Assembly (NCBI GenBank): GCA_018873225.1
Contig: JAEILZ010000001.1
Location: 7,254,001-7,318,000, forward strand
Reading direction: 5' to 3'
DNA length: 64,000 nucleotides
DNA from: [Phialemoniopsis] sp. UDSM-2020
Lineage: Eukaryota; Ascomycota; Sordariomycetes; Thyridiales; Thyridiaceae
The translations under genes were made by a program, and so were the position numbers. The notes under the pieces were generated by a model that was given only the letters and a program-made list of their open reading frames with translations, was not told the origin of the DNA and did not search any database. Below, in pieces: positions 10,640 through 22,041 of this stretch. Within the stretch, counting starts at the first letter, position 1. The number at the start of each line of letters is the position of its first letter.

Positions 10640-11232
10640 ATCCGCGACAGGACTGACTGACTGCAGCGATGTGCATTTACTCTCGGCGTTCAAATTTGGG
10701 TATGAAAGGTCGGTACGGCAGCCAGACTAGGGCCCTCACCAACTTGATTGATAGCGTGGCGTTGGGTCAATTGGAGATCTGTAACATCAACCACTCCTGC
10801 TTTTCAGCAATCTGAACAAACCGAATCCGTGCGGAATCAACCATGATTTGATGGGCACTTATGGGACTGGCCAACAAGGTGATGTGGTCTAGGTTGGAAC
10901 AGTGCATTAGTGGTCCAACCACCTGTGTTTTGGGGATGCGGGGTACCTGCATCAGGAGCTACCCTCCATTAACCGCTCCCATGTGATTGCTCCAGGGTAC
11001 GGAGAGGCACTAACTAACAACCTTAAGCTCACCACCACCCTTCCCCGTGTTGGATGAAATGTCACTTCCTCCCTCGTCTTACTCTTTACTTCGTGGGATC
11101 TTGAAGAGAAGTGATTGCCTTTCCCAAAGCTTGCACTGCTTGTCTGCGCATTGTCAATTGATCCCTCGCCTACCCCTATTACCTGCAAGTCCTATTCTCA
11201 CGCCGAGAAGTCAAGTTCGCAGAGCTGCCACG
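10640..11232. other. Intergenic region, nothing identified
   Basis: About 590 bp of 3' flank of EAF6 and promoter of the peptidase gene. The reading frame of the peptidase is open upstream of its chosen ATG, but that extension shows no conserved sequence or signal peptide. Confidence 0.5.
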
Positions 11233-13653
11233 ATGACGTTGATGGCAGCCAAGTTTACGCCGCAGGTGCTCCTCTCTGCTCCGCGCAGATCCGCCGGAGC
11301 TCCCAACTCCACCGGCGAGAAGATCTTGTACACTGTAGGCATAGTCATTCCGTCTGCCACCGAGAGACGGGTCTAACAATCTCCGTATCAGGTGACAACC
11401 TACTCCTTTGAAGAGCATCGCAAGACATCACAGATACGATACCTTGATGCCAAGACCGGCCAGTCCACCCTTCTCTACGAGAATCCGGCTTATAGCGAGC
11501 CGACGTGGATCACGCAGGATCGCTTCATCTTTCTCAAAAATGGCGACAAGGGCACGACCACCTTGATGGTTGCCGATGCCTCCAAACCAGGCTCCGAGTT
11601 CGTATTCCGCAATGCATTGCTAACGACCAGCATGTCTGACTATGAAGCAGTGTCAAGGAGATCAAAGCCTTCCGGGGCAGCATCTCCAACTTAAAGGTCA
11701 AGCCATTGTCGGACAAGACCGTCGCCCTGGCGTGCTCGGTCCTGACGACACCCGAGGGTGAGATGTTTGACTCCGAGGCCGAGCAGAAGCCGCACAGCTC
11801 TGCAAAGGTCTACACGTCTCTCTTTGTGCGCCACTGGGATGCATGGGTCGGCAAGAACAAACAGGCGGTCTGGTATGGCTCCCTCGAGCTGCAGAACGGC
11901 AAGACCATCTTGGCAGAGCCGGGTCTGATCAACGCGCATGCCGGCACAGGCCTGGAATGTCCTGTGCCGCCGTTCGGTGGAGCCGGGGACTTTGATATCA
12001 GTAGCAGTGGCATCGCTTTTGTCGCCAAGGATCCGCACATCAACGAGGCGACACACACCAAGACGGACCTGTACTACATACCCCTCGACAGCTTCACCCA
12101 GAGCAAGCCACCCAAGCCCCAGCAGGTCAAGACGGGCAAGCTGCAGGGCTACTCTCAGAGTCCGACCTTCTCGCCAGATGGCAAGAGTATCGCATTCACG
12201 AGGATGCGCAGCAAGCAGTACGAGTCTGACAAGACGCGCCTGCTTGTCGTCCCCGACGTGGAGGACCTGAGCAATGTCCAAGAGTTCTTTGAGACGGAGG
12301 ACGGAGAAGGTGGTTGGGATTACAAGCCCGACGGCATCGCTTGGAGCCATGATGGAAAAGACCTCTACTTCACGGCTGAGTTTGAAGGCAACAATGCTCT
12401 GTGGAAGGTCCCGAGCTCCCCGTCAGGGGCCAAGAACGGGCCGACCAAGATTCTAGGCACTAGCAGTGTCACGGACTTCAGGCTCCTAGACTCTGCAAGC
12501 CGCAAACTCTTTGTGACGACGACTTCCCTCATTGATAACTCGTCGTACTCTGTTCTGGATCCTGACTCCGCGTCCCTGAGCCTCATCTCCTCCAGCTCCA
12601 AGCAGGGCAAATCCCTTGGCTTGTCAAAGAGCCAATGCTCCGATTTTTACTGCAAGGGCGCCGGTGACTACAAGGTGCACGCCCTCGTCATGAAGCCTTC
12701 CAACTTTGACGAGTCCAAGAAGTACCCGCTCGCGTTCCTTATCCACGGAGGACCGCAGGGCGCCTGGACTGACAGTTGGAGCACGCGGTGGAACCCGGCC
12801 ATCTTTGCCGAGCAGGGCTACGTGGTGGTCACGCCCAACCCGACGGGCAGCAGCGGGTACGGCATGGCGCTGCAGAACGGTATCAAGGAGGACTGGGGCG
12901 GCAAACCATACAACGACTTGGTGAACTGCTTCGAGCACATCGGCGAGCACATGCCGTATGTGGACATGGACAGGGCCGTCGCGCTGGGTGCGTCTTATGG
13001 CGGCTACATGATCAGTGAGTCTTCTTCCTAAATACTCCCGGCCTTGGACCGATGAAGCTAACAAGTTTATTCTCGCCCCAACAGACTGGATCCAGGGGCA
13101 CCCACTGGGCCGCAAGTTCAAGGCCCTGGTCTGCCACGACGGCGTGTTTTGCGGGCTGAACCAGTACTGCTCCGAGGAGCTGTTCTTCCCCCTGCACGAC
13201 TTTGGGGGCACCCTCTGGGATAATCGAGAGACGTACGAGAAGTGGGACCCGTCCCGGTTCACGGGCGAGTGGGCGACGCCGCAATTGGTCTGTATCATCG
13301 TACTCAAGTCTTTTGATTATCTGATGCTAACTGGGCTCTAGACTATCCACAGCGATCTCGACTACCGCCTGCCCATCACCGAGGGTCTAGCGGCTTTCAA
13401 CGTGCTGCAGAGCCGGGGCGTGCCGAGCAAGTTCCTGACGTTCCCGGATGAGAACCACGTAAGTAACACGGCAATTCAATGACCGAGTAGGAAAGGGGCT
13501 AATCGGCGACATTTTCATGAGCAGTGGGTACTCAAACCCGAGAACTCGTTGGTCTGGCATCAAGAAGTGCTGGGCTGGATCAACCACTACGCTGGTGTTG
13601 AAGGGGACGGGTATCCAGGCTTCACTGAGAAAATGGAGAGCGTCAAGGTCTAG
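11233..13653 (+). CDS. dpp5: Dipeptidyl-peptidase V-like S9 serine peptidase, cytosolic type
   Basis: Six exons: 11233-11334, 11392-11597, 11651-13014, 13085-13287, 13342-13458 and 13525-13653, giving 706 aa. The protein has an N-terminal beta-propeller (about residues 20-420; [20 protein letters not shown] and [12 protein letters not shown] blade repeats) and a C-terminal alpha/beta hydrolase domain. The catalytic triad is visible: S551 in GASYGG, D632 in DLDYRLP and H664 in PDENHW. The oxyanion region reads [10 protein letters not shown]. Unlike the secreted DppV allergen/antigen type, the start [20 protein letters not shown] has no signal peptide, so a cytosolic peptidase is inferred. Intron 2 (11598-11650) is inferred from reading frame and a GCTAAC branch site and has an unusual GTTCGT donor. 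Confidence 0.93.
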
Positions 13654-13898
13654 GTGACCAATTTCTCGATGCCCCTTTTGGGGGTCATCATCAAGAGTCT
13701 CCTGTGATGAACAAACAAAACAATCAAGTCCCGGAATACTCTATATGCACTGGATTGCTTTCCCCTATGGCAAGACCCGTAAAAAGCAAGATGAGATTCT
13801 TTTGTTGATATCGCCATTACCAAGCAAGCCCCGGTAGCCAATTTTCCAGTATCACCCTTAGCTCCATATATTCCCGGATTCCTCCCGGCTCGGAATCG

Positions 13899-14969
13899 TT
13901 ACTTTAGATCCTCAGGAATAGACTCTAGAGTCATTCGAGTCATAGTCTCACACAGGGTTGCCCACCTGATTGTCTGCCGCACTTGAATGACATGGCCTGC
14001 ACGCTTACTCCGGGGTTTAGACACAAGGTGTGGATGATCGTGGAGCAGTGCCTCTTGGATATAAGTTTTCCATGGGATATCCAGAATGTTGTCGAGGAAT
14101 TTCCACAGGAATTGAACTTCTGACTTCGGCGGACCATCCTTGCGATACAGTGTATCATACTGCCGAAGCAGTTCTCCCACCGCTATGAATCGTGGAGAAG
14201 CCTCCCCGGGATTGCAGCCTGCCTCTTCTTGCTGGGATGCAACAGTAGCGGTAGACGGACTGCAGCTACTCTCAATCATGTGAGGACCTATCCTTACCAG
14301 TCAGGGTGGTGGCCATTATAAATATGACGGGAATGCAGGCTCACCTGGGTTGCCAGGATCACATATGATGGGTTCTTTCTTCGGCTTGACCATCTCAGAG
14401 AGGATGATATCCTTATCAGTGAGTCGGGCTGCGTTTTCGTCCTGATCGTCAATACGTTGCTCGAGCTGTGCAATCCTTTGAATGAGCTGCCGATTCAAAT
14501 CTGCCAGTGCTTCCGTATTGCTCGTCTGAAAAGCTTGACAAAACCCTGCCAGAGCCTTGATCTTGTTACTCAGCTTCTCCACGTCGCCTTCCAGGCTGGT
14601 AACTTTGGCGGACAAGGACACCATCATGCTCGAGCTCTTCTCCTGAACCGTTTCCAGCTTACGTAGTGTCTCCTGGTTGCTGTTGAGGGGTGCCGAGGCG
14701 CTGGCAACCTCTTCCTTGACATGGTCGACTTCGTCGAGGAGCAACTGCTCTAGTTGATTGACCTTGACGGTCATCTTGTCCTGGTATGCATTCTTGTCCT
14801 CGCGCAGGCCATCGAGCTGTCGGGAGAGGCCCTCGAGGCGAGACGTGACATCCTTTTGTTCTTGGATCTCGAACTGATTTTTGCGCTCAAGAAGCGCACG
14901 ACACACCAGGTTCGTGAGCACGTTGCAATCCGGACCCGCCATATCTGGAACTTGACTTGCAGAGATCAT
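13899..14969 (-). CDS. Coiled-coil protein of unknown function (splice model uncertain)
   Basis: Exon 1 runs from ATG 14969 to a GTGAGC donor at about 14343. It encodes a long coiled coil (QKDVTSRLEGLSRQLDGLR, VNQLEQLLLDEVDHVKEEV, LNRQLIQRIAQLEQRIDDQ) and ends near KPKKEPIICDPGNP. A second open block, 14279-13899, encodes FLWKFLDNILDIPWKTYIQE and ends SIPEDLK. The obvious acceptors near 14285 are out of phase. An acceptor at about 14236 (GCAAG) would join the blocks in phase as NP/EEAGCNPGE. Otherwise these are two genes, or the gene carries a frameshift. No catalytic motif or localisation signal is seen. It is convergent with the peptidase (about 245 bp between stops). Confidence 0.5.
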
Positions 14970-17900
14970 GGACTGGGTGTCCCGAATGGCAGTTCAGCAC
15001 AGTCAAGAATTCAAGAATATGTATAATGAGTCGAGGAGCGACGGAAAGGCGGTTGGGAAGATGTGATGTGAGGAGGTGATGGCTCGATTGAAGGCTTCAT
15101 TATCTGCCTAGATTGTCTAATTTTCTCCTGTTGGAAGGCAGGACCTTTGAACTTTTGGCTGCGGGCCTGCCTTGCCATCCTAGCCATGGTGGCAACTGCC
15201 TCGTCTTGGTTACCATTTTCGCTTCTTGTGGAAGGCACATGATAGAGACGTAGAAAGAGCAGGCATGAGAAAGTACGGAAACGCAGGCCATTCAAGGATG
15301 ATGTATTTATACCGACCAAAGTGTACAATCATCAGGCGAGGGGTGAGATGCGGAAAGGATTTCGAATGTGAAACATTGATTCTCAGACCTTCAGCCCCAT
15401 TCCATTGATCTTTAGGAGCTCACCTCCCTACATAATTTTCCGGACGGTTACACACAATGGTCTTATCTGCAACTTGAAGTTTAGGGACCTTACATAGCAC
15501 ACCTAGCAGTCAATCACACCGTATCAGTGGCGGCAGTGAAAGTCCTAGTGCAACGCGTCTCCACCTTCCTGCATCCGCGAAGCCCTAAAACCAGGACGCG
15601 GTGAGCAAGAATCTGGGCGGCCTGAAACCTGAGGTGTCAAATCCCCATGGGGCTCCGGTATATAAACCCGACTCCCAACCCACATTGTCTGATCGAGCCC
15701 GATAACTTCTTTCAGTTTATCAATGTTGAAGATGGCCCCATCGAGGCATCATCTTCGCAGACAGTGCTTATGTGCCATCGACTCCCAGCAAATGGCTTCT
15801 CTCCCCTAACATTATGTCTCGAACCCCGCCTCCATGAAGGATGACGGCACTTCCAACCCCTCCCTACACCGCCACTTTTCGGCGGCCCTGCTGTCACAAG
15901 ACAACTTGTTCATCTTGGTATGTTTACCATTCTCGCAATCAACCTTGATAGAGCTAACACGAGCTACAGAGCAGTGGCCTAGTGCAAGCACCTCGTCAAG
16001 GATCCCGTGAGCCATGCATGCGATACAGTGCCGAGGCTCAACGGTCGGCGAGAGGTCGGGGAGCTCACCCTCCCTGACCTGTGGTTCATGAACCATACAC
16101 TCGTCCTGGGCATGACGTTAAAAGGCCCACGGGCGTTCATTGCGGCACGTGGTTCCATGCTGTATAACGAATGCTGTGAAGTGTATCATGTGTTATGAAT
16201 GTCTTCACGAATGTATGGCCGCAGTTTCTTTCATAGAATGTGGCAATACACATGCACGGCGTCATTGCATTGCTCGGCTTCTCCAATCATTTCTCACGGG
16301 GTATCATTAGAGAATTTTTCAGGTCTAGACGACAATAATGCGCCAACGCACCATTTCATCTCGAGCCCTGCTCAGCTCGGGATGTTCATGACGGTCGACC
16401 TCGTCGTAATCTCCGTCAAGTGGGATGGGTCAATTCCCGCTTTGATTCTTGGATGGCTGGCGGATGCCAGACCACGAGAAAGGGATTTCCCAACCAAGGA
16501 AATCCTCATTGCCACCTAGGTTTGACGAAGCTCAACCTAGGCGATGTTGCAGCTGGTTTTGCTGCTTCATCTCGAAAGGGGTTAGCCTCTGGGCGCTCCA
16601 GGCCTTTCAGTACAGGGTGTGACGGCTGGTGGATCGAGAGAGTCTACTACTCGATGACAAATCGGTAGGCGGCACGTCGGCGGGTTACGCGCGAAGTCGT
16701 CCAGCTCCCTGGTGCTGGATTGACCGCCGCTCGTCGCGTCGTCGCACAGACTGCCAGGCGGGTGATTTTCTGAAGGAGAGTAAGCGCGATAGTAAGCGGA
16801 TATGCCTGGAGAAAGGCCGCTTCGGCAACACCAGCCAACGACATCCGAAGCGGCCAGCACGGCAGAGCGACTTTGCTCCGGAGCCAGCATCTCGGACTCG
16901 GCCGAGGAATCACTGACCCACATATGCCCGTCACCGGCGTCGTCCGTACCGTGCTCTGCACAAGAGCCCGGACGGCGCCGTGGTGGCGTGGGTCAAACGC
17001 CTGGATTTGTGGGAGGGTTAGTCTCCCCTGAGCTGGGCTGGTCGCGTCTCTCTGGGAATAGCAACACCAACAGTGCTGTTCTCGAAAGCTCTACTCTCGA
17101 TTGCCAGATCAATTCTGTGCTGATCGCGTCGAAACGGTTGTTGATGAAGTGTTTCGTCACAACCTATACTGTGTTCACCATTTACTGTGTTTCTCAACTG
17201 AAAACAACCAGACTCGGCAAGTGTGGAACATCAGGTGGAGGATTTATGTCCGTTTGGAGCTGTGGTTTATGTCCTTAGCTAGCGGGGCGCTTTGAATCTA
17301 AACCTGACCATTTGTCCACAAACCATACTGTCCTCCTTGAACAGACTATCGCATTCCATCTCATTAACCCAGGTCTACGTGACATCATATTTCTTTGTTG
17401 TAGTAGCTCGAGTGGTCGAGTCGCCAACAGCTTTCGCTGTACAAACCAAGTACGTAGAGGAACTCTGAGGTGGTCCCACTACGCGCGCGCAAGCAGACTC
17501 GAAAGAGCGTCCATTGCGCAGATCCGTGTAAACAGATCGCACGTTATTCTCTATTTGTACATACGTGTACACGTGCACAAGAACTAATGTGGAGGAGCCG
17601 ATGGACAATCAAGCCTTTTTCGGCATCTCAATGCTAACAAGCCGGGCGAAATTGTGATGGGCAGAGACGGGGCCACGAGGCTAGAATGTAACGGCCCGGG
17701 TATGGTTTCGCACTATTGATTTTTATGACGTGTACTTACAGCATAGCATGCCTGTGGAGAGGTGCAGCAGAGAGAAGGAAAAGAGGGTGATATTGTCTGG
17801 CCAAAAGGGGCTTCAGGCTGCGGCTGACCGCCGAATTTTTGCAGACTTGGCCAGTTTTGTGTAACATTGCAACAGTCTTTGCCTCTTCTCTCGGCGACAG

Positions 17901-18309
17901 CCATGCATGCACAGCCCATGCACGACCCTAGCTGGTCAGCATAAAGTGCCTATTGATTTCTGCATCTGAATGTGAGCAATTGCTATCCCAACAACGGCGC
18001 GTGAACCGTTTCGTCAACAGCAGAAGACGACGGTGATTGCATCCGTGCACAGCAAGAGCGTGTTACACAGGAATGAAAGACCCCATTTTTAGACGCACAC
18101 GAAACAAGATCTTGAGGGCATTTAGCGAGATTGAGAGCATCCGCGTTTACTTGACATAAACTTTCTGCGCGGGAAGCAGGGTCTCGGTGGATCGCGTGGC
18201 TTGCTCGTTGCCGGCACGGACGGGACTGGCACGCCGCGAGTGCCATGATCGAATTGGCCACATTCCAGCGGCACGTCAGCTCTTCGTGGCCACCACTCGC
18301 ATGCGCATG

Positions 18310-18321
18310 CGGAGTACTCCG
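18310..18321. promoter_or_regulatory. 12-bp palindrome CGGAGTACTCCG, copy 1
   Basis: A perfect palindrome made of inverted CGG triplets separated by six bases, the layout bound by Zn2Cys6 dimers of the Ppr1/UaY spacing class. No flanking gene within 1 kb is recognised, so the target, if any, is unknown. Confidence 0.45.
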
Positions 18322-19220
18322 TAGTGCTGGGCCTTGAGAGGCCGAGAGAATTCATTCACCCTGGGCAAGTCGAGTGCCTACCTCCGTATTCATTCAAGAA
18401 CCGGCATCGTGAGAATGAAGAAGCCAGCCAGCCCTGTAAGGTGCAAAGCCCGAAACAGCAAGGGAAAATAAGCACTAAGGTCCAAGCGCCAAGTCTTTGA
18501 CGTTTGCTCCGTACACTCTTGGGATGAATGGCCCGTTCCTGGAGCTAATCCAAAAGTACTCGGTAGCCTATTCGCTAGAAAACCCCCCAGAGGCCGAATG
18601 TGAAATTGGAGGGTGGCCAGGATGAGGAGGGGAAAAGGCCCGTTGGTGCAAGTGCTGCGCCTCGATTGGCTCATGTCCGGCTTTTGCAGAACCAGAAGTG
18701 CAGAAGGGGCTCCATATTGCATCTTTAACTACCCACCGGCGCGTCTCGACTGCCAGGGGTCGCCCCTGTTCTAGCCAAATCAGATCTTCGCCGCCGGCGC
18801 CGGGCTCATTTCCCTCAGTCCTCAGTTGGACGAACCACCTGGGGTGTCCGTTTTTGTTCGTCAGATGCGCATCTCACGAGCTGTCATCAAACCTCAAGGA
18901 AGCTGAGAGAGATGAAGAGCCGGGCTGACTGTAAGACGGGCATTCGGCAACAGCGTGTATGCGCTGCCGCCGGTCTCTCGCTCCGGGAGGAGGAGGTCAG
19001 ACAATATACTCAGCTAGCCATACAAGAGTGCCAGGTCAGACCTGAAGAGTCCCAGAGACCAAAAGCCAAGAATAGTGTCTGCCTACCTCCACCCTCCAGT
19101 TGCACTCTGCGCTTCTCTCCAAGACATCTTGGTGACGGCGCAAAGGCTAGCCTGAACAATGTGAATCAAGCTGGAAAATAGGTACGTCGATATCCATGGA
19201 TGGCAGTCTGCCGGACGCAA

Positions 19221-19259
19221 CTAGGTACTTCAGGTAACGGAGTACTCCGTAATACCTAG
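19221..19259. promoter_or_regulatory. Nested palindrome with CGG-N6-CCG core, copy 2
   Basis: The inner part is a perfect 14-bp palindrome ACGGAGTACTCCGT at 19237-19250. It is bracketed by a 7-bp outer inverted repeat, CTAGGTA at 19221-19227 and TACCTAG at 19253-19259. The element lies about 460 bp before the ATG of the GPI-protein gene. It could be a Zn2Cys6 dimer site or a cruciform-forming sequence. Confidence 0.5.
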
Positions 19260-19435
19260 TGGCACCCGTTCCAAGGAAGCAAACGGCCGTGTCTAGACTG
19301 GAGAAGAGAAGTCCTTGAGGGTCTGGCACGGGCGCCCGCCAGGCACCCTCGCCCCCCCTGACGAGGAGGCTTGGTTCGTGCAAGCGACCAACGACGCCAT
19401 TCCACTTTGGTTAGTTGTTGGTAACTTCTGATTCT

Positions 19436-19600
19436 ACCTTTTCTCCCTCACATTCCTCGCTCACGCTTTTCTATTTTCATTCCCGCTCTCTCACACACTC
19501 CAGTTCCATTCTCTCACCACAGTCACTCTCTCAGCCTCTTGCTCGTGTCTGCCTCGCAGTCTGCATCCGCTCTTTTTTACATATAACCACTCTTTTGCCC
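19436..19600 (+). promoter_or_regulatory. Pyrimidine-rich promoter/leader of GPI-protein gene
   Basis: A long C/T-rich stretch with many CTCTC and CTCAC runs lies just upstream of the ATG at 19707. Such tracts precede the transcription start of highly expressed genes in filamentous ascomycetes. The role is inferred from position and composition. Confidence 0.5.
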
Positions 19601-19706
19601 ACCACCCCCACCAACTTCGCTGCCCCCTTCTCCAGCTCCATCAACACCACAGCACTTGTACGACCGCCGATCCCCGACGACATCCCCCCGACAAACCACA
19701 GCAAAA

Positions 19707-20503
19707 ATGCGTTTCGCCGTCTCCGCCGCCGCCATCCTGGCCTTTGTCAGCTCCGCTCTGGCCCAGACTGCCGACTTCGACTCGGTCAGCAAGCCCGAGA
19801 AGAACGAGGAGGTCGCCGCCGGCTCGACCTACGTCGTGACCTGGACCGCCCCCGCCAAGTACTCGGGCAAGGTTTCCATCTCCCTCCTCGGCGGCAACGA
19901 CCCCAGCACCCTGCAGGTCGTTGACACTGTTGCCAGTAAGTTGCGACGATAGTAGCGCGAGCGCGCGCACATGTAGCCATGAAATCAGACCCGAAGCTGA
20001 CCAACTCTCTCCTCATAGCTGGTGTTGACAACGCCGCTGGCAAGTACTCGTGGTCTGTTGGCAAGACCCTGGGCTCTGCCAAGACCTACGGCCTGAAGTT
20101 CATCTACGAGTCCGACGAGTCCATCTACCAGTTCTCCCAGCCCTTCCAGATCACCGGCGGCGTCGCCAGCTCGTCTGGCAGCGGTAGCTCGTCCACCGGC
20201 TCTGCCACCTCTGGCTCCGCGTCCAGCAGCGCCTACGAGACCTCCACCAAGTCCTCCTCGTCTGCTGCCCCCACCACCACCGTCGTCAAGACCACCTCCT
20301 CTGCTAGCAACACCACCGCCACCACCACCGGCTCCGGCTCCGGCTCGCAGTCCACCCTTGCCACCACCACCTCCAAGACCACCGCCGCCGGCACCTCTGG
20401 CACCTCCAACCCCAGCACTATCCCCACCAACGCCGCCGGCCGTGTCGCCGCTGGCTCCGTGGCTCTGGTCGCTGGTGTCGCCGCTGCCGTCTTTGCTCTG
20501 TAA
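19707..20503 (+). CDS. GPI-anchored Ser/Thr-rich cell-wall protein, Kre9/Knh1-like N-terminal domain
   Basis: Two exons: 19707-19935 and 20019-20503, giving 237 aa. A signal peptide (MRFAVSAAAILAFVSSALA) is followed by a beta-sandwich domain of the Kre9/Knh1-like type (about residues 25-110; TYVVTWTAPAKYSGKVSISL, AGKYSWSV, YGLKFIYESDESIYQFSQPF). A Ser/Thr stalk of about 100 residues is suited to O-mannosylation and carries a few N-x-T sites. The C-terminus has a GPI signal: small residues NAAG as probable omega site, then a hydrophobic tail ending VAGVAAAVFAL. The product should sit at the plasma membrane or be linked into the wall glucan. The strong pyrimidine promoter suggests high expression. 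Confidence 0.93.
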
Positions 20504-22041
20504 ATTTCGGCTGCTGCTGTCTTTTACTACGGGTGATGATGATGAGTAATCAGGCGCGTCGTCTTGCTTAGCGGTGTTTTGATGCATCAACCTCGGGACA
20601 TTTCGATTCTACTTCATCCCTTCCTGGATGGTAGATTTTTTGAGGGAAAAAAGATCTTTGGTACTTCTTTGGGTGTAGTCCTCTTTTTCGGCAGGGACTG
20701 GAGTCGCATCTTGTTTGATTGATGTATGTGTGCTGCCTCTTTTCTGCATGATTGGGGTATCTGTGTCGTACATAGGGGAAATTGCATCGCATCCATAATC
20801 CACCAAAAAATCACTAGTTTTTGTAATCTGCAACTTGATCGTACATACATGTATCGTTGAGGCTCATGGAGCCGCACAACCGATCTGCAATGCGCTGTGA
20901 CGTGAGAATAGACACAAGTAAAACATGCATCCTTAGATCCTTGCTTGTTTGCCGCGTGTACAACCCCAAGATCTCGCCCTTGAGTGAGTGTCTTTTTTTT
21001 GCTGATCTTTCAGCCCTATCTCCTCGTATTCGGTGGGGACCGAGAAGCTTAATTCGCGTGTGTACACCATCTTTGCTTTTTGGCTGCATGGTGCCTGTTG
21101 ATCACTTCCCTTGAAGGCGGTAATAAGCTTGATATCTGCTTGTTTGTACATCACGCTGGGACCCGCGCGTGCATTCTGCAAAACAAAGAATCTAGATGTA
21201 TGGAACCCGTTGTGTTTGTGCAACGGTTGAATCTAGATGAGAAGCCGTTGCATGTGCATTTACTGACGCAAAACAGCTCATACCTGGGCCGGGTTATTTC
21301 TTTGGATTGGACGGTGGTTTTGCACACGTGCTTCTGCATTCTGCATACCTGGATCAGTTCATCAGCAACGGAAAAGATGTGGCTTTACCGCCCAAAAGCA
21401 GAATTTGACAGCGGAATAGGACATGCTTCATGCGGCAAATCAAGCGCGCGTGGACCTCCGGCACGGAGCGGGGATGTGCCTATCTGCCGTGTCTGGTGTG
21501 GGCTTTCGCGGCCCGCCTTTTGTTTCTCTGACCTGACCTAAACCGGGGGGGCATCGACACGCGCGCCTTCGATGCTCGATCTGGCAGTATCTTGCAATAA
21601 TGGAGTATTCCACCTATGTAGCCCAAATACTGGGCTTTGGTGATCGGCTTGCAAAGTAATTCATACTGAATGGGATATGCATTTAGAAATAGGCCTGTTT
21701 CCAACCACTCGTCTCCTTGCCATCTTGTGCTATACACATGTTCAGGAGTTGCAAAGAAACCAAAGCCAAAGTCATTTATCATTGTCACCTTGCAGTATCC
21801 ATACCCAAATCTTGACCTCGGACAAATATTATACCCAGGATTTGTATTATCGAAAATACCATTGCATGTCTCGCTTAGCTTCGTCACATTCATTCATTGC
21901 GCCTCTATCCATTAAATCTCATATACCAGGCATTCCGAAGCACAGTCCCAACCCAAAACCCTAGCTCGAGTTATTTTTTTTGCCCAGGAACCTTTCTCCG
22001 GATTCATGTCAGCTCATACGCCGCATCCCAACCACCAAAAC
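20504..22041. other. Convergent intergenic region
   Basis: About 1.5 kb between the stops of the GPI-protein gene (+) and the nitrate transporter (-). It is AT-richer than its surroundings. Several frames open by chance (for example 21080-21541 plus and 21480-21893 minus) but show no domain. It probably holds the 3' UTRs of both genes. Confidence 0.5.

Larger units (their letters stand above)
14970..19706. other. Gene-poor block of about 4.7 kb
   Basis: The longest internal stretch without a recognised gene. All open frames are under about 160 codons, mutually overlapping on both strands, and show no domain. Candidates such as 15812-16096 (minus), 16802-17278 (plus) and 18912-19181 (plus) lack splice support or family resemblance. 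The block contains two copies of a CGG-N6-CCG palindrome (18310-18321 and 19238-19249). A pyrimidine-rich promoter sits just before the GPI protein. No transposase, reverse transcriptase or tRNA was recognised. Confidence 0.5.

Noticed and set aside
11047..11232. N-terminal extension of the peptidase from an upstream in-frame ATG
   Set aside because: The extra residues show no signal peptide or conserved sequence, and the ATG at 11233 opens directly on the conserved [14 protein letters not shown] block.
11691..12350. A 219-codon minus-strand open frame
   Set aside because: Antisense to exon 3 of the dipeptidyl peptidase.
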